Of a stretch of 43,847 nucleotides of DNA, positions 24,249-33,416 are shown piece after piece; the stretch's first letter is position 1, and each line of letters opens with the position of its first letter. The notes beneath the pieces are model-generated. The model saw only the letters and a list, made by a program, of their open reading frames with translations, searched no databases and was not told where the DNA came from. The position numbers were made by a program, and so were the translations under genes. Source of the DNA: Pseudomonadota bacterium (GTDB taxonomy: Bacteria; Myxococcota_A; UBA796; GCA-2862545); contig PKDJ01000300.1 in assembly GCA_002862545.1 (NCBI GenBank), positions 1 through 43,847 on the forward strand, written 5' to 3'.

Positions 24249-25658
24249 TCACCAGCCGTGGAGGGCCAGCGCGGCGGCGTGCTTCTCCAGGGCGTGCAGC
24301 ATCAGATTCTTCGGCTCGATGGCCTGACGGATGCGGAGCGCGAGGACGGCGTTGTAGTCGACGACGTGATCGATGGATGCGTGGACCACGCTGCTGCCGG
24401 TGTACCAGACGTTCTGCCGCCCCTGCATGCGCTCCAGGCGGTTGGGGCCTCCCGCGGCGATGCCGGCCCGGGTGAGGCGTGGTGAGTGGTCACCGATCCG
24501 CTGCTCGAGGACCTCCTTCAGCACGGCGCCCTCGGCGACGAGGTCTTCGCGGAGCTGCTCGACCAGGCGCGCGCGGAGGGAGGCGTCGGTCGCCTCGGGG
24601 TTCGTGCGCGGGTCATGCTGGGGGTCGACGTACTGGTGCACGACGTACAGGGGACGGCTGCCTCGCCCGGCGCGCGGCGAGCGACTCGCGACGAATGTGC
24701 GGTCGAGGGGCTGGTCGGCTCCGGTGCGCTCGGACCGCGGCAGGAGTCGCTCTCGGTAGGCCCGGGTGTCGATGGGCTCGTCGAACCAGCCCTCCACCTC
24801 GATGAGGGTCGTGGCGTAGCGGGTGGATTCCAGGTGCTCGGCGACCCAGAGCTCGTCTGCCGTGGCTCCCTCGCAGGACGCGAGCTCGGTGAGGGGGACG
24901 GCGACCACGACGTGATCGTAGGCCTCGTCGTGCGTCTCGGTCTCGGTGAGGTCACCACGTTGCACCTCGACACGCAGGCGGACCTCACGACCGGTGCGGC
25001 GCATGTCGACGACGCGATGGCGCCTCTTCACGTGGAAGCGCTCGGCCATGGAGGCCCAGAAGGTCTCCCAGCCGCGGTCGGGCTCACGGGTGCCGCTCGT
25101 CAGGCTCTTGTAGACCCGCGTCAGCGTGTTCCAGCGGTATCCCCACAGCCGCGAGGTCTCGTCGAGGAAGCCTTGGCCCATCGCGACGGTCGAGCGTCGC
25201 GCGAGGCGGTGCATGGCGTCCATGCCGCTGCGCCTCAGCCAGGGCCCGAAGGGCTCTGCGAGGCGCGCATACTCGTCGTCGCCGATCAGTCCGAGGGCCT
25301 CGCGGACGTGGAACCATGCCCAGGCTCCTAGGTACTTCGTGAGCTCCAGCCGAGAGCGCCAGACGTCGTCCCCGTAGACGAACTCGGCGAGGGGGCGCCC
25401 GTCGTCCATCTGGAAGGTCTCGGGGGGCCGGAAGGTGTGTCCAGCCTCCTGCATCCACGGTGTCAGGCGGCTGCGGCCAGAGGGTGGGTAGCCGGCACTG
25501 AGCTCGTGGGTGCGGCCGTCGGCGAACACCGATTCGCTCGTGTCCCCCACCGAGTCCGAGGCCTCGTAGAGCGTGATGTCGTGAAGGTCCTGCTCGACGA
25601 GGAGGCGAGCGAGGGACAGGCCGGCGGGGCCCGCGCCGATGATGGCGATCCTGGACAT
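24249..25658 (-). CDS. FAD/NAD(P)-dependent amine-oxidase-like oxidoreductase
   Basis: The 469-residue protein starts MSRIAIIGAGPAGLSLARLL, a Rossmann FAD-binding motif with GxGPAG and an acidic strand end (ITLYEASDSVG). A second conserved region near the C terminus (NVWYTGSSVVHASIDHVVD) matches the FAD-binding end of amine oxidase/phytoene desaturase-like proteins. The start at 25658 is the one directly before this motif. It lacks a signal peptide. Substrates could be amines, carotenoid precursors or other hydrophobic compounds; none is proven. It is divergent from the beta-helix protein. Confidence 0.75.
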   Translation of the reverse strand: MSRIAIIGAGPAGLSLARLLVEQDLHDITLYEASDSVGDTSESVFADGRTHELSAGYPPSGRSRLTPWMQEAGHTFRPPETFQMDDGRPLAEFVYGDDVWRSRLELTKYLGAWAWFHVREALGLIGDDEYARLAEPFGPWLRRSGMDAMHRLARRSTVAMGQGFLDETSRLWGYRWNTLTRVYKSLTSGTREPDRGWETFWASMAERFHVKRRHRVVDMRRTGREVRLRVEVQRGDLTETETHDEAYDHVVVAVPLTELASCEGATADELWVAEHLESTRYATTLIEVEGWFDEPIDTRAYRERLLPRSERTGADQPLDRTFVASRSPRAGRGSRPLYVVHQYVDPQHDPRTNPEATDASLRARLVEQLREDLVAEGAVLKEVLEQRIGDHSPRLTRAGIAAGGPNRLERMQGRQNVWYTGSSVVHASIDHVVDYNAVLALRIRQAIEPKNLMLHALEKHAAALALHGW

Positions 25659-25746
25659 GGTGCTGGCTCCCGGACGAGGCGCGAGTGTAGCCCGGCGGAC
25701 CATGCCGGGGGCGCGTCGCGAGGCAACTACGGCTAGGGTGCTCCGC

Positions 25747-27126
25747 ATGGTCATTGCGCTCGCCCTCGCTGCACAGGCTCACACCGCCGTCGTCTGGCCG
25801 GTCGAGCCAGGAGGTGACTGGTGTCGGGTGGTCAACGAGGTGGCCGCACCTGGAGACATCGTCGAGCTGCCACCTGGCCGCTGGCGGGGAGGCTGTCGCA
25901 TCGTGCGCGGGGGCATCCCGGAAAAGAACGAGTCGACCTTGATCCGGTCGGCCGACCCCGATGACCGCGCGGTGATCGAGGCGGTCGATGGTGGCCCCAT
26001 CATCACCTTTGCAGCCACGCATGTCCGGCTCTACGACCTCGATCTCGACGGTCTCGATCGCGTCGGACCCCTCCTGCAGGTGGAGGCGGGCAGCATCACC
26101 ATCGATCGCTGCGCTCTGTCGGGACCGGGGCGCGGGGTCGTCGGGGAGAGTGCTCTGCCCTCGATCTTCCTGCTGAACAACACCTTCGAGACCGGGAGTC
26201 CGGCCTGGTCACTCGGCTGTCCGGATGGCTCGTGTGCCATCGAGCGAGGCACGCTGCGCAACAACCTCGTCCTCGGTGCGGGCGTGGTGCTGACGGGCTC
26301 GAAGGCCACCTACGTCTTTGACAACGTGGTCGCCCCGACCACGGGTGCGGCCTTCACGCTGCGAGGGGCTGCCATCCTTCGGCGGAACCTCGCCTGGCAC
26401 GGTGGGATCACGCTGGAGGGGGGGCCCTACGAGGTGGACAGCACCGTGGTGTGGGACGCCGATGTCGCCCTGGATGGAGCCGCTGCGGCGAGCGTGCTGG
26501 TCCGGGGGGCAACGCTCGATGGGGAGGTGGTGCTCGGGCCCGATGCGCACAGTGAGGCCGTGGCGCATCGAGGCGGCTGGAGCGGGCCAGCAGGAGACGA
26601 GGTCGTCGACTGCAGCGCGGGTGGCTGCTTTCGGAGTGTGTGGCTGCCAGACCTTCGACCGCTCGACGGTGGCCCCCTGGCGGTCGCCACCACGGGCCCG
26701 GGCGAGGACTTCTGTGAGGCCGGCCTGGCCAGCATCGGCGCGCTCGGCGTGGCGGCGGACACACCGCAGTGGCTAGGGCCGGAGGCGAAGGAGACCCTGT
26801 GCAGTCCCAAGTCCGTGCCTCCGGAGCCCTCCGACACGGGCCTGCTCCACACCGGTGACACCGGTGGAGTGTCTTCGGACACGGGCTCCCCAGGGGTCCA
26901 CACCGGCGACACGGGCGCCCCTCCCCGCGTGACGACGACGCCGTCGGGCACGTCGCCGGTGGACTCTTCGGTCGCGATGTCGCGGGACTCTGGGGGGCGG
27001 ACGGCCAAGGAGCAGCCGGTGGGCTGCGGCTGTGGCCACGCGCCGCGCGTCCCGTGGTGGCTGGTGCTGCTTCCGGCGGGCCTGCGCCGTCGGCGGTGTG
27101 TGCCCTCGACGACCGGGCTGCGGTAA
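25747..27126 (+). CDS. Secreted right-handed beta-helix protein with MYXO-CTERM-like tail
   Basis: The 459-residue protein has a signal peptide (MVIALALAAQAHTAVV), then a parallel beta-helix region (residues about 30-330) with repeated short strands such as IITFAATHVRLYDLDLDGL and IFLLNNTFETG. A Ser/Asp/Thr/Gly-rich linker holds several copies of HTGDTG-like motifs. The C terminus is GCGCGH, then a hydrophobic stretch VPWWLVLLPAGL, then RRRR. That order (Cys-x-Cys, hydrophobic segment, Arg cluster) is the MYXO-CTERM sorting tail of Myxococcota, where the tail is processed for surface anchoring. The tail here is a little longer than usual after the Arg cluster. Pectate lyase-type or carbohydrate-binding roles are possible; no catalytic site is certain. 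Confidence 0.75.
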   Translation: MVIALALAAQAHTAVVWPVEPGGDWCRVVNEVAAPGDIVELPPGRWRGGCRIVRGGIPEKNESTLIRSADPDDRAVIEAVDGGPIITFAATHVRLYDLDLDGLDRVGPLLQVEAGSITIDRCALSGPGRGVVGESALPSIFLLNNTFETGSPAWSLGCPDGSCAIERGTLRNNLVLGAGVVLTGSKATYVFDNVVAPTTGAAFTLRGAAILRRNLAWHGGITLEGGPYEVDSTVVWDADVALDGAAAASVLVRGATLDGEVVLGPDAHSEAVAHRGGWSGPAGDEVVDCSAGGCFRSVWLPDLRPLDGGPLAVATTGPGEDFCEAGLASIGALGVAADTPQWLGPEAKETLCSPKSVPPEPSDTGLLHTGDTGGVSSDTGSPGVHTGDTGAPPRVTTTPSGTSPVDSSVAMSRDSGGRTAKEQPVGCGCGHAPRVPWWLVLLPAGLRRRRCVPSTTGLR

Positions 27127-27146
27127 GGGGCACTTGTGGAGGCACC

Positions 27147-28628
27147 ATGCCGGACAAGCCGATTCCCGCGGGGAGTGTCGTCGTCGTCACCGCGCCCGAC
27201 GAGGCGCTGACCAAGGCGCTCACCGCAGGCTCGAAGCCCGAGACTGCAGAGCCCGAGACGGTCTCGACCCAGCACACGCTCACCACTGCGTCCGGGAGCG
27301 TCCCCTACGAAGCCACCGTCGGCACGCTGAAGGTGGAGCGCGGTGAGGCGAAGGGCAGGATGTTCTACACGGCCTACCGTCGAACCGACGTGGCCGATGC
27401 GACCCGCCGGCCGCTGCTGTTTGCCTTCAACGGAGGTCCGGGCAGCGCGAGCCTGTGGCTGCACATGGGGGTGCTCGGGCCCGCACGGGTCGACCTCGAT
27501 GTCGATGCGCTCTGTCCACCCCCGTGGGTGGCGGTCGACAACCCGCTGTCGCTGCTCGATCGGGCAGATCTGGTCTTCGTCGATCCCGTGGGCACGGGGT
27601 GGTCTCGTGCAGAGGGGGATGCCGCGCCTTTTCACGGGGTGGAGGGGGACGTGGAGAGCGTGGCGGACTTCGTCCGGCGCTTCGTGTCGCTGCACGGCCG
27701 GTGGGCGTCACCGATCCTCCTCGCCGGTGAGAGCTATGGGACGACCCGCTGTGCCGGGCTCGCGGAGCACCTCGCCGAGACCCATGGACTCGCTGTCCGC
27801 GGCCTGGTGCTGCTCAGCGTCGCGCTCAAGTTTCAGACGCTGCTCTTCGGGCCAGAGAACGAGCTTCCACCTGTGTTTCTGTTGCCGACCTGCGCCGCGA
27901 CCGCGCACTACCACGGCCGCGTGACGGGAGATCTGGGGGCGCTGCTGGAGGAGGTCGAGGCCTTCTCGCTCGATGTCTATCTGCCTGCGCTGGTGCGCGG
28001 CGCTCGCCTGACAGCGGACGAACGCCGCGGGCTCGCGGAGCGCATCGCCGGCTACATCGGTGTGTCTCCCGAGTTTGTCGAGCGCTGCAACCTTCGTCCG
28101 ACGCTCACACGGTACTGCAAGGAGCTGCTGCGGGATGAGCGGAGGACCGTCGGCCGCCTCGACGCGCGCTTCACCGGCCGTGACCGCGATGCTGCGGGCG
28201 AGGGGATCGAGCACGACCCGAGCTTGTCCTTCCTCCTCGGGCCGTACACGGCGGCCTACCACCACCACCTGCGGCATCACCTCGAGTGGGAGGATGACGC
28301 GGTGTACTTCCCGCTCTCCATGGAGACGAACCGCGGCTGGAGCTGGGAGCCGCACGTCAACCGGTACGTGGACGTCACGGAGCGGCTTCGGGGAGCACTC
28401 GCGGCCAATCCACACCTGCACGTGTTCGCCGGCAGCGGGCTCTACGACATGGCGACCCCCTACTTCGCGACCGACTACACGCTCGCTCAGGTCGCCTGGG
28501 AGCCGGATGTGGCCGAGCGAGTCGTGCACGAGCGATACGACGCCGGCCACATGATGTACCTGCACGTCCCCAGTCTGAAGAAGCTGCGGACTGACCTCGA
28601 TCGATGGCTCGACGGCCTGGGACTCTGA
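27147..28628 (+). CDS. Serine carboxypeptidase-like protein (family S10)
   Basis: The 493-residue protein has the S10 layout: FNGGPGSASLWLHMGVLGP as oxyanion region, Ser196 in GESYGTTR as nucleophile, Asp434 in GLYDMATPY and His468 in YDAGHMMY. These form the catalytic triad. S10 enzymes remove C-terminal residues at acidic pH and occur in some bacteria as well as eukaryotes. There is no obvious signal peptide from the chosen start at 27147, which follows GGAGG; the preceding in-frame start overlaps the upstream gene. It is 20 bp after the beta-helix gene, so the two are probably co-transcribed. Confidence 0.85.
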   Translation: MPDKPIPAGSVVVVTAPDEALTKALTAGSKPETAEPETVSTQHTLTTASGSVPYEATVGTLKVERGEAKGRMFYTAYRRTDVADATRRPLLFAFNGGPGSASLWLHMGVLGPARVDLDVDALCPPPWVAVDNPLSLLDRADLVFVDPVGTGWSRAEGDAAPFHGVEGDVESVADFVRRFVSLHGRWASPILLAGESYGTTRCAGLAEHLAETHGLAVRGLVLLSVALKFQTLLFGPENELPPVFLLPTCAATAHYHGRVTGDLGALLEEVEAFSLDVYLPALVRGARLTADERRGLAERIAGYIGVSPEFVERCNLRPTLTRYCKELLRDERRTVGRLDARFTGRDRDAAGEGIEHDPSLSFLLGPYTAAYHHHLRHHLEWEDDAVYFPLSMETNRGWSWEPHVNRYVDVTERLRGALAANPHLHVFAGSGLYDMATPYFATDYTLAQVAWEPDVAERVVHERYDAGHMMYLHVPSLKKLRTDLDRWLDGLGL

Positions 28629-28637
28629 GCCGCGGGC

Positions 28638-30536
28638 CTACGGGAAGTAGGTGACGTTCTCGCCCAGCTCGTGGCCGTAGGGCAGGCCACAGCCGAGCTC
28701 GTCGACCGTGAACACCTCGGGGGGCAGACGAAGCACCTGTCGCAGGCGGTCCATCGTGTCGGGGGTGAACGGGTACAGCATGATCATCAGCGTCTTCAGG
28801 ATCACGAAGCTGGAGTAGAGCGCGTCGCGGCGCTCCTTCTCTGGGAAGCGGTCATCATGGGGCTTGAAGCGCGTGAAGAGGCTGTTGATCTTGCGGGCGT
28901 AGTTCTCCACGTCGTAGAGCATCGAGTGGTACTCGGCCTTGACCATGGAGCTGGTGTACCGCTGGACGATCTTCTCGGTCGCCTCCACCACCTCGGGGAG
29001 GACTTCGCCCTCGGGCACCCGGCCGCCGAACTTCGAGTGGGCCGCCGAGATGGGTCGCTCGAAGGCGGCATTCATCGGTCCGCGGAGGAAGGCGTTGCGC
29101 TCGTCCAGGACGCTGAACTCGAAGTTGGAGGACTTCCGGGAGAGGCCGAGGAGGGCCAGGTAGTAGCGGATCTGGTCCGCGCTGTAGCCCCGCTCGGCGA
29201 CCAGCTCGTCGGCGGTCACGAAGTTGCCGAGGCTCTTGCTCATCTTTCCACCCTCGACCTGCAGGTGGTAGCAGCCGAAGACATCGGTGAGCTGGAGCTC
29301 GCCCTCGCTGGGCATGCGGTGCGGGTCGTCCTGTGTGCCGAGCCACATCGCGCCCTGCATCAGGACGTAGAAGTAGACGTTGTCCTGGCCGAGGAACTGG
29401 TAGACCCGGGCATCGGGGTCGCACCACCACTCTCGATAGCGCTCCGGATCCTCCCCGCGGCGCTCGAGGGCGACCTTGCTGAACGAGATCGGCGCGATCA
29501 GGGAGTCAGGCCAGACGTAGAGCGTCTTGCCGACGAGCTCGGGGTCGATGTCGGCGGGCACGGGCACGCCCCAAGCAACGTCGCGCGTGATCGACCGGTG
29601 ACCCCAGGAGTCGTTGAGGACGTGAGGGATGCCGGCCTCGTCGAGCGTCGCTCGTGCGGACGCCAGCTCGTCGTGGTTCTTGAACTGCAGCACCAGCTGC
29701 TTGCCGGGCCAGAAGAGCTTCTTGTGCTTCTTCGGGAGCTGCCCCCGGACGGCCTTGTAGGCGTCCTCGTGCTCGCGTGAGAAGCGCACGGCCGGCAGGA
29801 TGGTGGTCATCACGTCGGAGATGACCGACGCACGCCAGCTCTTCTTCTTGCCCTCGATCCAGGACTGCAGCGTCGGAGCGAGAGCGGCCATGTCGAGCCA
29901 CCAGTGGGTGGTGTCGCGCAGCTCCGGGGTGGCATCCGACAGTGTGCTCCGGGGATCTGCGAGGTCTGTCGGCTCGTGCTGGTGACCGCAGACGGGGCAC
30001 TCGTCGCTGTAGGCGTCTGGGTGACCACACTTCGGGTTGAGGCAGGTGCCGCGAACCAGTCGGTCGGGCAGGAAGCGCTCCAGCTCGGGGTCGTACCACT
30101 GCTTGGAGGTCTTCTTGGACAGCAGGCCGTTGTCGAGGAGGCGACGGATCATCCAGTCCGTCAGCTCGATCTGCCGCGGGAGGGTCTCGCCGCGGGAGGT
30201 GCCTGTCCAGGCGTCGAGGCCGACAGCGAAGCGCTCGAGCGTCTCGCCCTGAGCGGCCTGGATCGTGTCGATGAAGTCACGGATGGAGGTGCCGGCCTTG
30301 AGCGCTGCGACCTCGCTGGTGGAGCCGTGGTCGTCGGTGCCGCACACGAAGAGCACGTTCTCCCGTCCGATCAGCATGCCGAGCCAGCGCGCATGGATGT
30401 CGGCAGGCACGTGCGCGCCGGCGAGATGACCAATGTGGAGGGGCCCATTGGCGTAGGGCATCCCCGCGGTGACCACAGCCTTCGACGGCCGGTGGAGGCG
30501 GGAGAGGACGGACGGAATGTCGGTAGGGGGTCGCAT
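28638..30536 (-). CDS. metG: Methionyl-tRNA synthetase
   Basis: The 632-residue enzyme charges tRNA-Met. It shows the class I signature HIGH (34-37) within MPYANGPLHIGHLAGAH, a zinc knuckle with CLNPKCGHPDAYSDECPVCG, and KMSKS in GGKMSKSLGNFVT. It ends without the C-terminal EMAP-like tRNA-binding domain that longer bacterial enzymes carry. The start at 30536 gives the usual short N terminus; an upstream in-frame start adds Arg-rich sequence. It is convergent with the S10 gene and divergent from the SDR gene. Confidence 0.93.
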   Translation of the reverse strand: MRPPTDIPSVLSRLHRPSKAVVTAGMPYANGPLHIGHLAGAHVPADIHARWLGMLIGRENVLFVCGTDDHGSTSEVAALKAGTSIRDFIDTIQAAQGETLERFAVGLDAWTGTSRGETLPRQIELTDWMIRRLLDNGLLSKKTSKQWYDPELERFLPDRLVRGTCLNPKCGHPDAYSDECPVCGHQHEPTDLADPRSTLSDATPELRDTTHWWLDMAALAPTLQSWIEGKKKSWRASVISDVMTTILPAVRFSREHEDAYKAVRGQLPKKHKKLFWPGKQLVLQFKNHDELASARATLDEAGIPHVLNDSWGHRSITRDVAWGVPVPADIDPELVGKTLYVWPDSLIAPISFSKVALERRGEDPERYREWWCDPDARVYQFLGQDNVYFYVLMQGAMWLGTQDDPHRMPSEGELQLTDVFGCYHLQVEGGKMSKSLGNFVTADELVAERGYSADQIRYYLALLGLSRKSSNFEFSVLDERNAFLRGPMNAAFERPISAAHSKFGGRVPEGEVLPEVVEATEKIVQRYTSSMVKAEYHSMLYDVENYARKINSLFTRFKPHDDRFPEKERRDALYSSFVILKTLMIMLYPFTPDTMDRLRQVLRLPPEVFTVDELGCGLPYGHELGENVTYFP

Positions 30537-30741
30537 GGGCGTCGGATAACCGCCCCTCCGCTCGGAACCACATCGGACAGGAGGCGGAGCGTCAGGTCTG
30601 CAGGTCAATGATCGATCCCGACGCACAGGACGACGGCGAAGGCATCACCACAGGACCGCCTGCCAGCCCTGAGACGCCTGTTACCGACATGGCATTCTCT
30701 GTGCCCCGCACTCGGTCGGCAGTAAGGTCGCGGGGTGGGGA
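30537..30741. other. Divergent spacer between metG and the SDR gene
   Basis: Nothing beyond presumed promoters is seen in these 205 bases. There is no T-box-like structure, tRNA or convincing small gene. Confidence 0.4.
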
Positions 30742-31623
30742 GTGGCAGTGGGAAGAGCGGTCGTCATCACGGGGGGCACGGGGGGCATCGGACTGCACAG
30801 CGCCATTGGCCTGGCTCGCGCCGGGGCTCGCGTCGTCGTCACAGGGCGGAGCCGTGAGCGCGGTGAGCAGGCGCTGGAGCGGATTCGCGCAGAATCTGGC
30901 AGCCAGGATGTCGCGCTCGTGCTCGGAGATCTCTCGGATCGCGCCGGAGTCGCTGCACTCGGTGACGCGATCCTCGCCGAGCAGCCAAGAATCGACATCC
31001 TCGTCCACAACGCCGGCATGATGGCACAAGAGCGCACCGTCAATTCGGATGGCCACGAGCTCGACTTCGCCGTGAACGTCGTCGCGCCGCACGCGCTGAC
31101 CCACCACCTGCTGCCCGCCCTGACGCAGGCGCCCTCCCGGGTGCTCGTCGTCACCGGTGGCAAGCCCTCTGGGCCCTTCGATCCCTCGGATCTGCAGTCC
31201 GAGAAGAGCTTCGTCCCGCTGGTGAACTACACCATGACCAAGCGCGCTGCCGAGGCGATGTCGATTGGGCTCGCTGAGGAGCTGCAGGGCAGGGACGTCG
31301 ACGTGGTCGTGGTCTACCCGGGCCGGGCGAGCACGGCGATGACGCAGGCCATGACGCCCTCCTCTCTGCCCTGGTACCTCCGACCCGCATGGCCGGTCTT
31401 TCGCGTGCTGGTCCCCAAGGACGACGGCGGCAAGTCAGCCGCGCTCGCCGCCCGCTCGACTGTGTTCGCGGCCCTCTCGAAGTCGCTGGCTGGGCGGTCC
31501 TGGTCTTACATCGACACCCACAGTCAGCCGGGCACACTTCACCCGACCGTGCACGAGGCGGGCAACCGGGCGATCGTCATGAGGGCCTTGTCCCCGGGCG
31601 CCACCTCGGCGACAGCGCGATGA
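30742..31623 (+). CDS. Short-chain dehydrogenase/reductase (retinol dehydrogenase-like)
   Basis: The 293-residue protein has TGGTGGIG for NAD(P) binding, NAGMM on the fourth strand, and the catalytic Tyr163-x3-Lys167 in YTMTK. The region before it, VVTGGKPSG, replaces the usual Ser-rich strand, so the catalytic Ser is shifted or altered. The size and layout match retinol dehydrogenase/WW-oxidoreductase-like SDRs. The start is GTG at 30742, with a second GTG at 30748 possible. The stop overlaps the start of a histidine kinase (ATGA). Confidence 0.8.
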   Translation: MAVGRAVVITGGTGGIGLHSAIGLARAGARVVVTGRSRERGEQALERIRAESGSQDVALVLGDLSDRAGVAALGDAILAEQPRIDILVHNAGMMAQERTVNSDGHELDFAVNVVAPHALTHHLLPALTQAPSRVLVVTGGKPSGPFDPSDLQSEKSFVPLVNYTMTKRAAEAMSIGLAEELQGRDVDVVVVYPGRASTAMTQAMTPSSLPWYLRPAWPVFRVLVPKDDGGKSAALAARSTVFAALSKSLAGRSWSYIDTHSQPGTLHPTVHEAGNRAIVMRALSPGATSATAR

Positions 31624-33389
31624 GCAGACTACGGTATCCACGGCTGTACCGTGCACTGATGGTGCGGATGATTCAGGTCTGCGCCGTGCTGGTCGTGCCG
31701 ACCGTGCTCCTGCTGTACACCCTGCACTGGTCGGGGCACTACGGCGGCGTCGCGTGGGTGAATGCCGGCCGGGGAGGGACTCTTCCTCAGGTCATGTCCA
31801 GCATGTTGCTCGAGGGTGAGGCCTGCCTCGAGCAGCGGTCGAATGGTGCCAGCCGCTGTGTCTGGCTGATGGACGGTCCGGAGACGACGCGCGGGGCGAG
31901 CACCTACATTCCGCGCGACGAGCCCATTCCAGACGACGTGCGTGTGGGTCAACGCACGCTGCCTGGAGCGGCGCTTCGCAGGCTGCGGCAGCGAGGGAGA
32001 CCCGTCGCGGGCATGGCGGGCAGCCCGACATGGATGGCGACCATCATCGTCGATCCGGGCCGGGGCACACTGGTCACGGACGTCACCGACGCGTTCCTCG
32101 ACCGGACGAAGGCGGCGTCCGCGGCCGAGGTCGAGCTGCGGACGTCGGACGGCCAGCTCATCGCGGGCACCTGGCGCGGGCTCGAGGGCGGCCGAATCGC
32201 GCCTGTCGAGGTCGAGCGGGGAAGCGAGCTCCGCTCCGTGACCTTCGACGGTGGCTACCAAGGCTACGAGGGGATGGAGGCCGGGGTGTCCTTCGCGCGC
32301 GGGGCCACCCAGCTGCAGGCGTTCTACGCGACGCGGGAGCTGGAGGCGCTCGAGGGCTTCGAGCCCGTCGAGGTGGTCCTCTCGGTGCCGTCGCCCGTCA
32401 TGCTGTACTACGTGCAGCTCACCATCGGCATCTTTGCCGCTCTGACCGTCTTGCTGCTGATCGCGATGGCTCTCGCTCTGAATCGTGTGGCGCGGACCCA
32501 CCTGGACCCCATTGCGGCGCTGGTGGGGCGTGTGGAGGTTCTGCGGCAGCGCCAGGACACACCCTCGGGGGTGGCTCCCACGGTTCCTGCGGGCGGCAGC
32601 TACGAGCTGAATCAGCTCGTGGCAGCGATCGACCGCCTGGAAGCCCAGTGGAGCGAGAACCAGGTCCTCACGCGCCAGCTGGCAGAAGAGCAGGAGGCGG
32701 TGCAGGAGGCGACCCTTCGGTCGCTGAGGGAGAAGGAGACCCTGCTCAAGGAAATCCACCACCGCGTGAAGAACAACCTGCAGGTGATCTCGAGCCTGCT
32801 GATGCTGCAGCGGAACCAGCTCGACGACGAGACCCTCCGGGATGTGCTCAACGAGAGCATCAGCCGGGTCCGGTCCATGTCCCTGGTTCACCAACAGCTC
32901 TACGGCATCGAGTCGCTCTCGCACATCGATCTCGAGGCCTACACGACCGAGCTCGTGACGAGTCTTCGAGCAGCATTCGGGCAGCAGGGCAGCATCGCCG
33001 TCGAGGTTGACGCTGGAGCTATCGACATCGACCAGGCTGTCCCGGTGGCGTTGATCCTGAATGAGCTGCTCACGAACGCGATGAAGTACGGCCAAGGTGG
33101 CGCGGCCCCCGAGGGCCAGGCGGACGTGGGCGTGGAGATGCGGCGCCTCGCCAACGACAGGGTCGAGATTGCGGTGACGAACTACGGCCCAGAGCTGCCC
33201 GAGGACTTCGACCCGCTGCGTGCACAGGGGCTGGGTCTGAAGCTGATCCAGTCGCTCGTGAGGCAGCTCCGCGGGACGCTCGAGCTCGACCGTGGTGGCC
33301 ACACCCGCTTCGTGGTCGCGTTCACGGCGGTGGCGCGTGACCGCAGCGTAGCTGGAGTTCCCCCTCGGGCCGCGGCCCCCTCTTCCTGA
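31620..33389 (+). CDS. HisKA_2-type sensor histidine kinase
   Basis: The 589-residue protein has a first membrane helix (about 15-35), a periplasmic sensor region of about 220 residues, a second helix (about 260-285) and a HAMP-like stretch. A coiled-coil segment leads into KEIHHRVKNNLQVISSLLML, the HisKA_2 dimerisation motif with His380/His381. The ATPase part has NELLTNAMKYG and GLGLKLIQSLV. HisKA_2 kinases often act in light, stress or general stress-response circuits. The start at 31620 overlaps the SDR stop (ATGA), so it is translationally coupled to a metabolic enzyme, and no response regulator is nearby. The periplasmic region has Cys residues in the first part but is not a known sensor domain. 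Confidence 0.85.
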   Translation: MSRLRYPRLYRALMVRMIQVCAVLVVPTVLLLYTLHWSGHYGGVAWVNAGRGGTLPQVMSSMLLEGEACLEQRSNGASRCVWLMDGPETTRGASTYIPRDEPIPDDVRVGQRTLPGAALRRLRQRGRPVAGMAGSPTWMATIIVDPGRGTLVTDVTDAFLDRTKAASAAEVELRTSDGQLIAGTWRGLEGGRIAPVEVERGSELRSVTFDGGYQGYEGMEAGVSFARGATQLQAFYATRELEALEGFEPVEVVLSVPSPVMLYYVQLTIGIFAALTVLLLIAMALALNRVARTHLDPIAALVGRVEVLRQRQDTPSGVAPTVPAGGSYELNQLVAAIDRLEAQWSENQVLTRQLAEEQEAVQEATLRSLREKETLLKEIHHRVKNNLQVISSLLMLQRNQLDDETLRDVLNESISRVRSMSLVHQQLYGIESLSHIDLEAYTTELVTSLRAAFGQQGSIAVEVDAGAIDIDQAVPVALILNELLTNAMKYGQGGAAPEGQADVGVEMRRLANDRVEIAVTNYGPELPEDFDPLRAQGLGLKLIQSLVRQLRGTLELDRGGHTRFVVAFTAVARDRSVAGVPPRAAAPSS

Positions 33390-33416
33390 CGGCTGCAGGC
33401 GCTCGGGGATCGCCGG

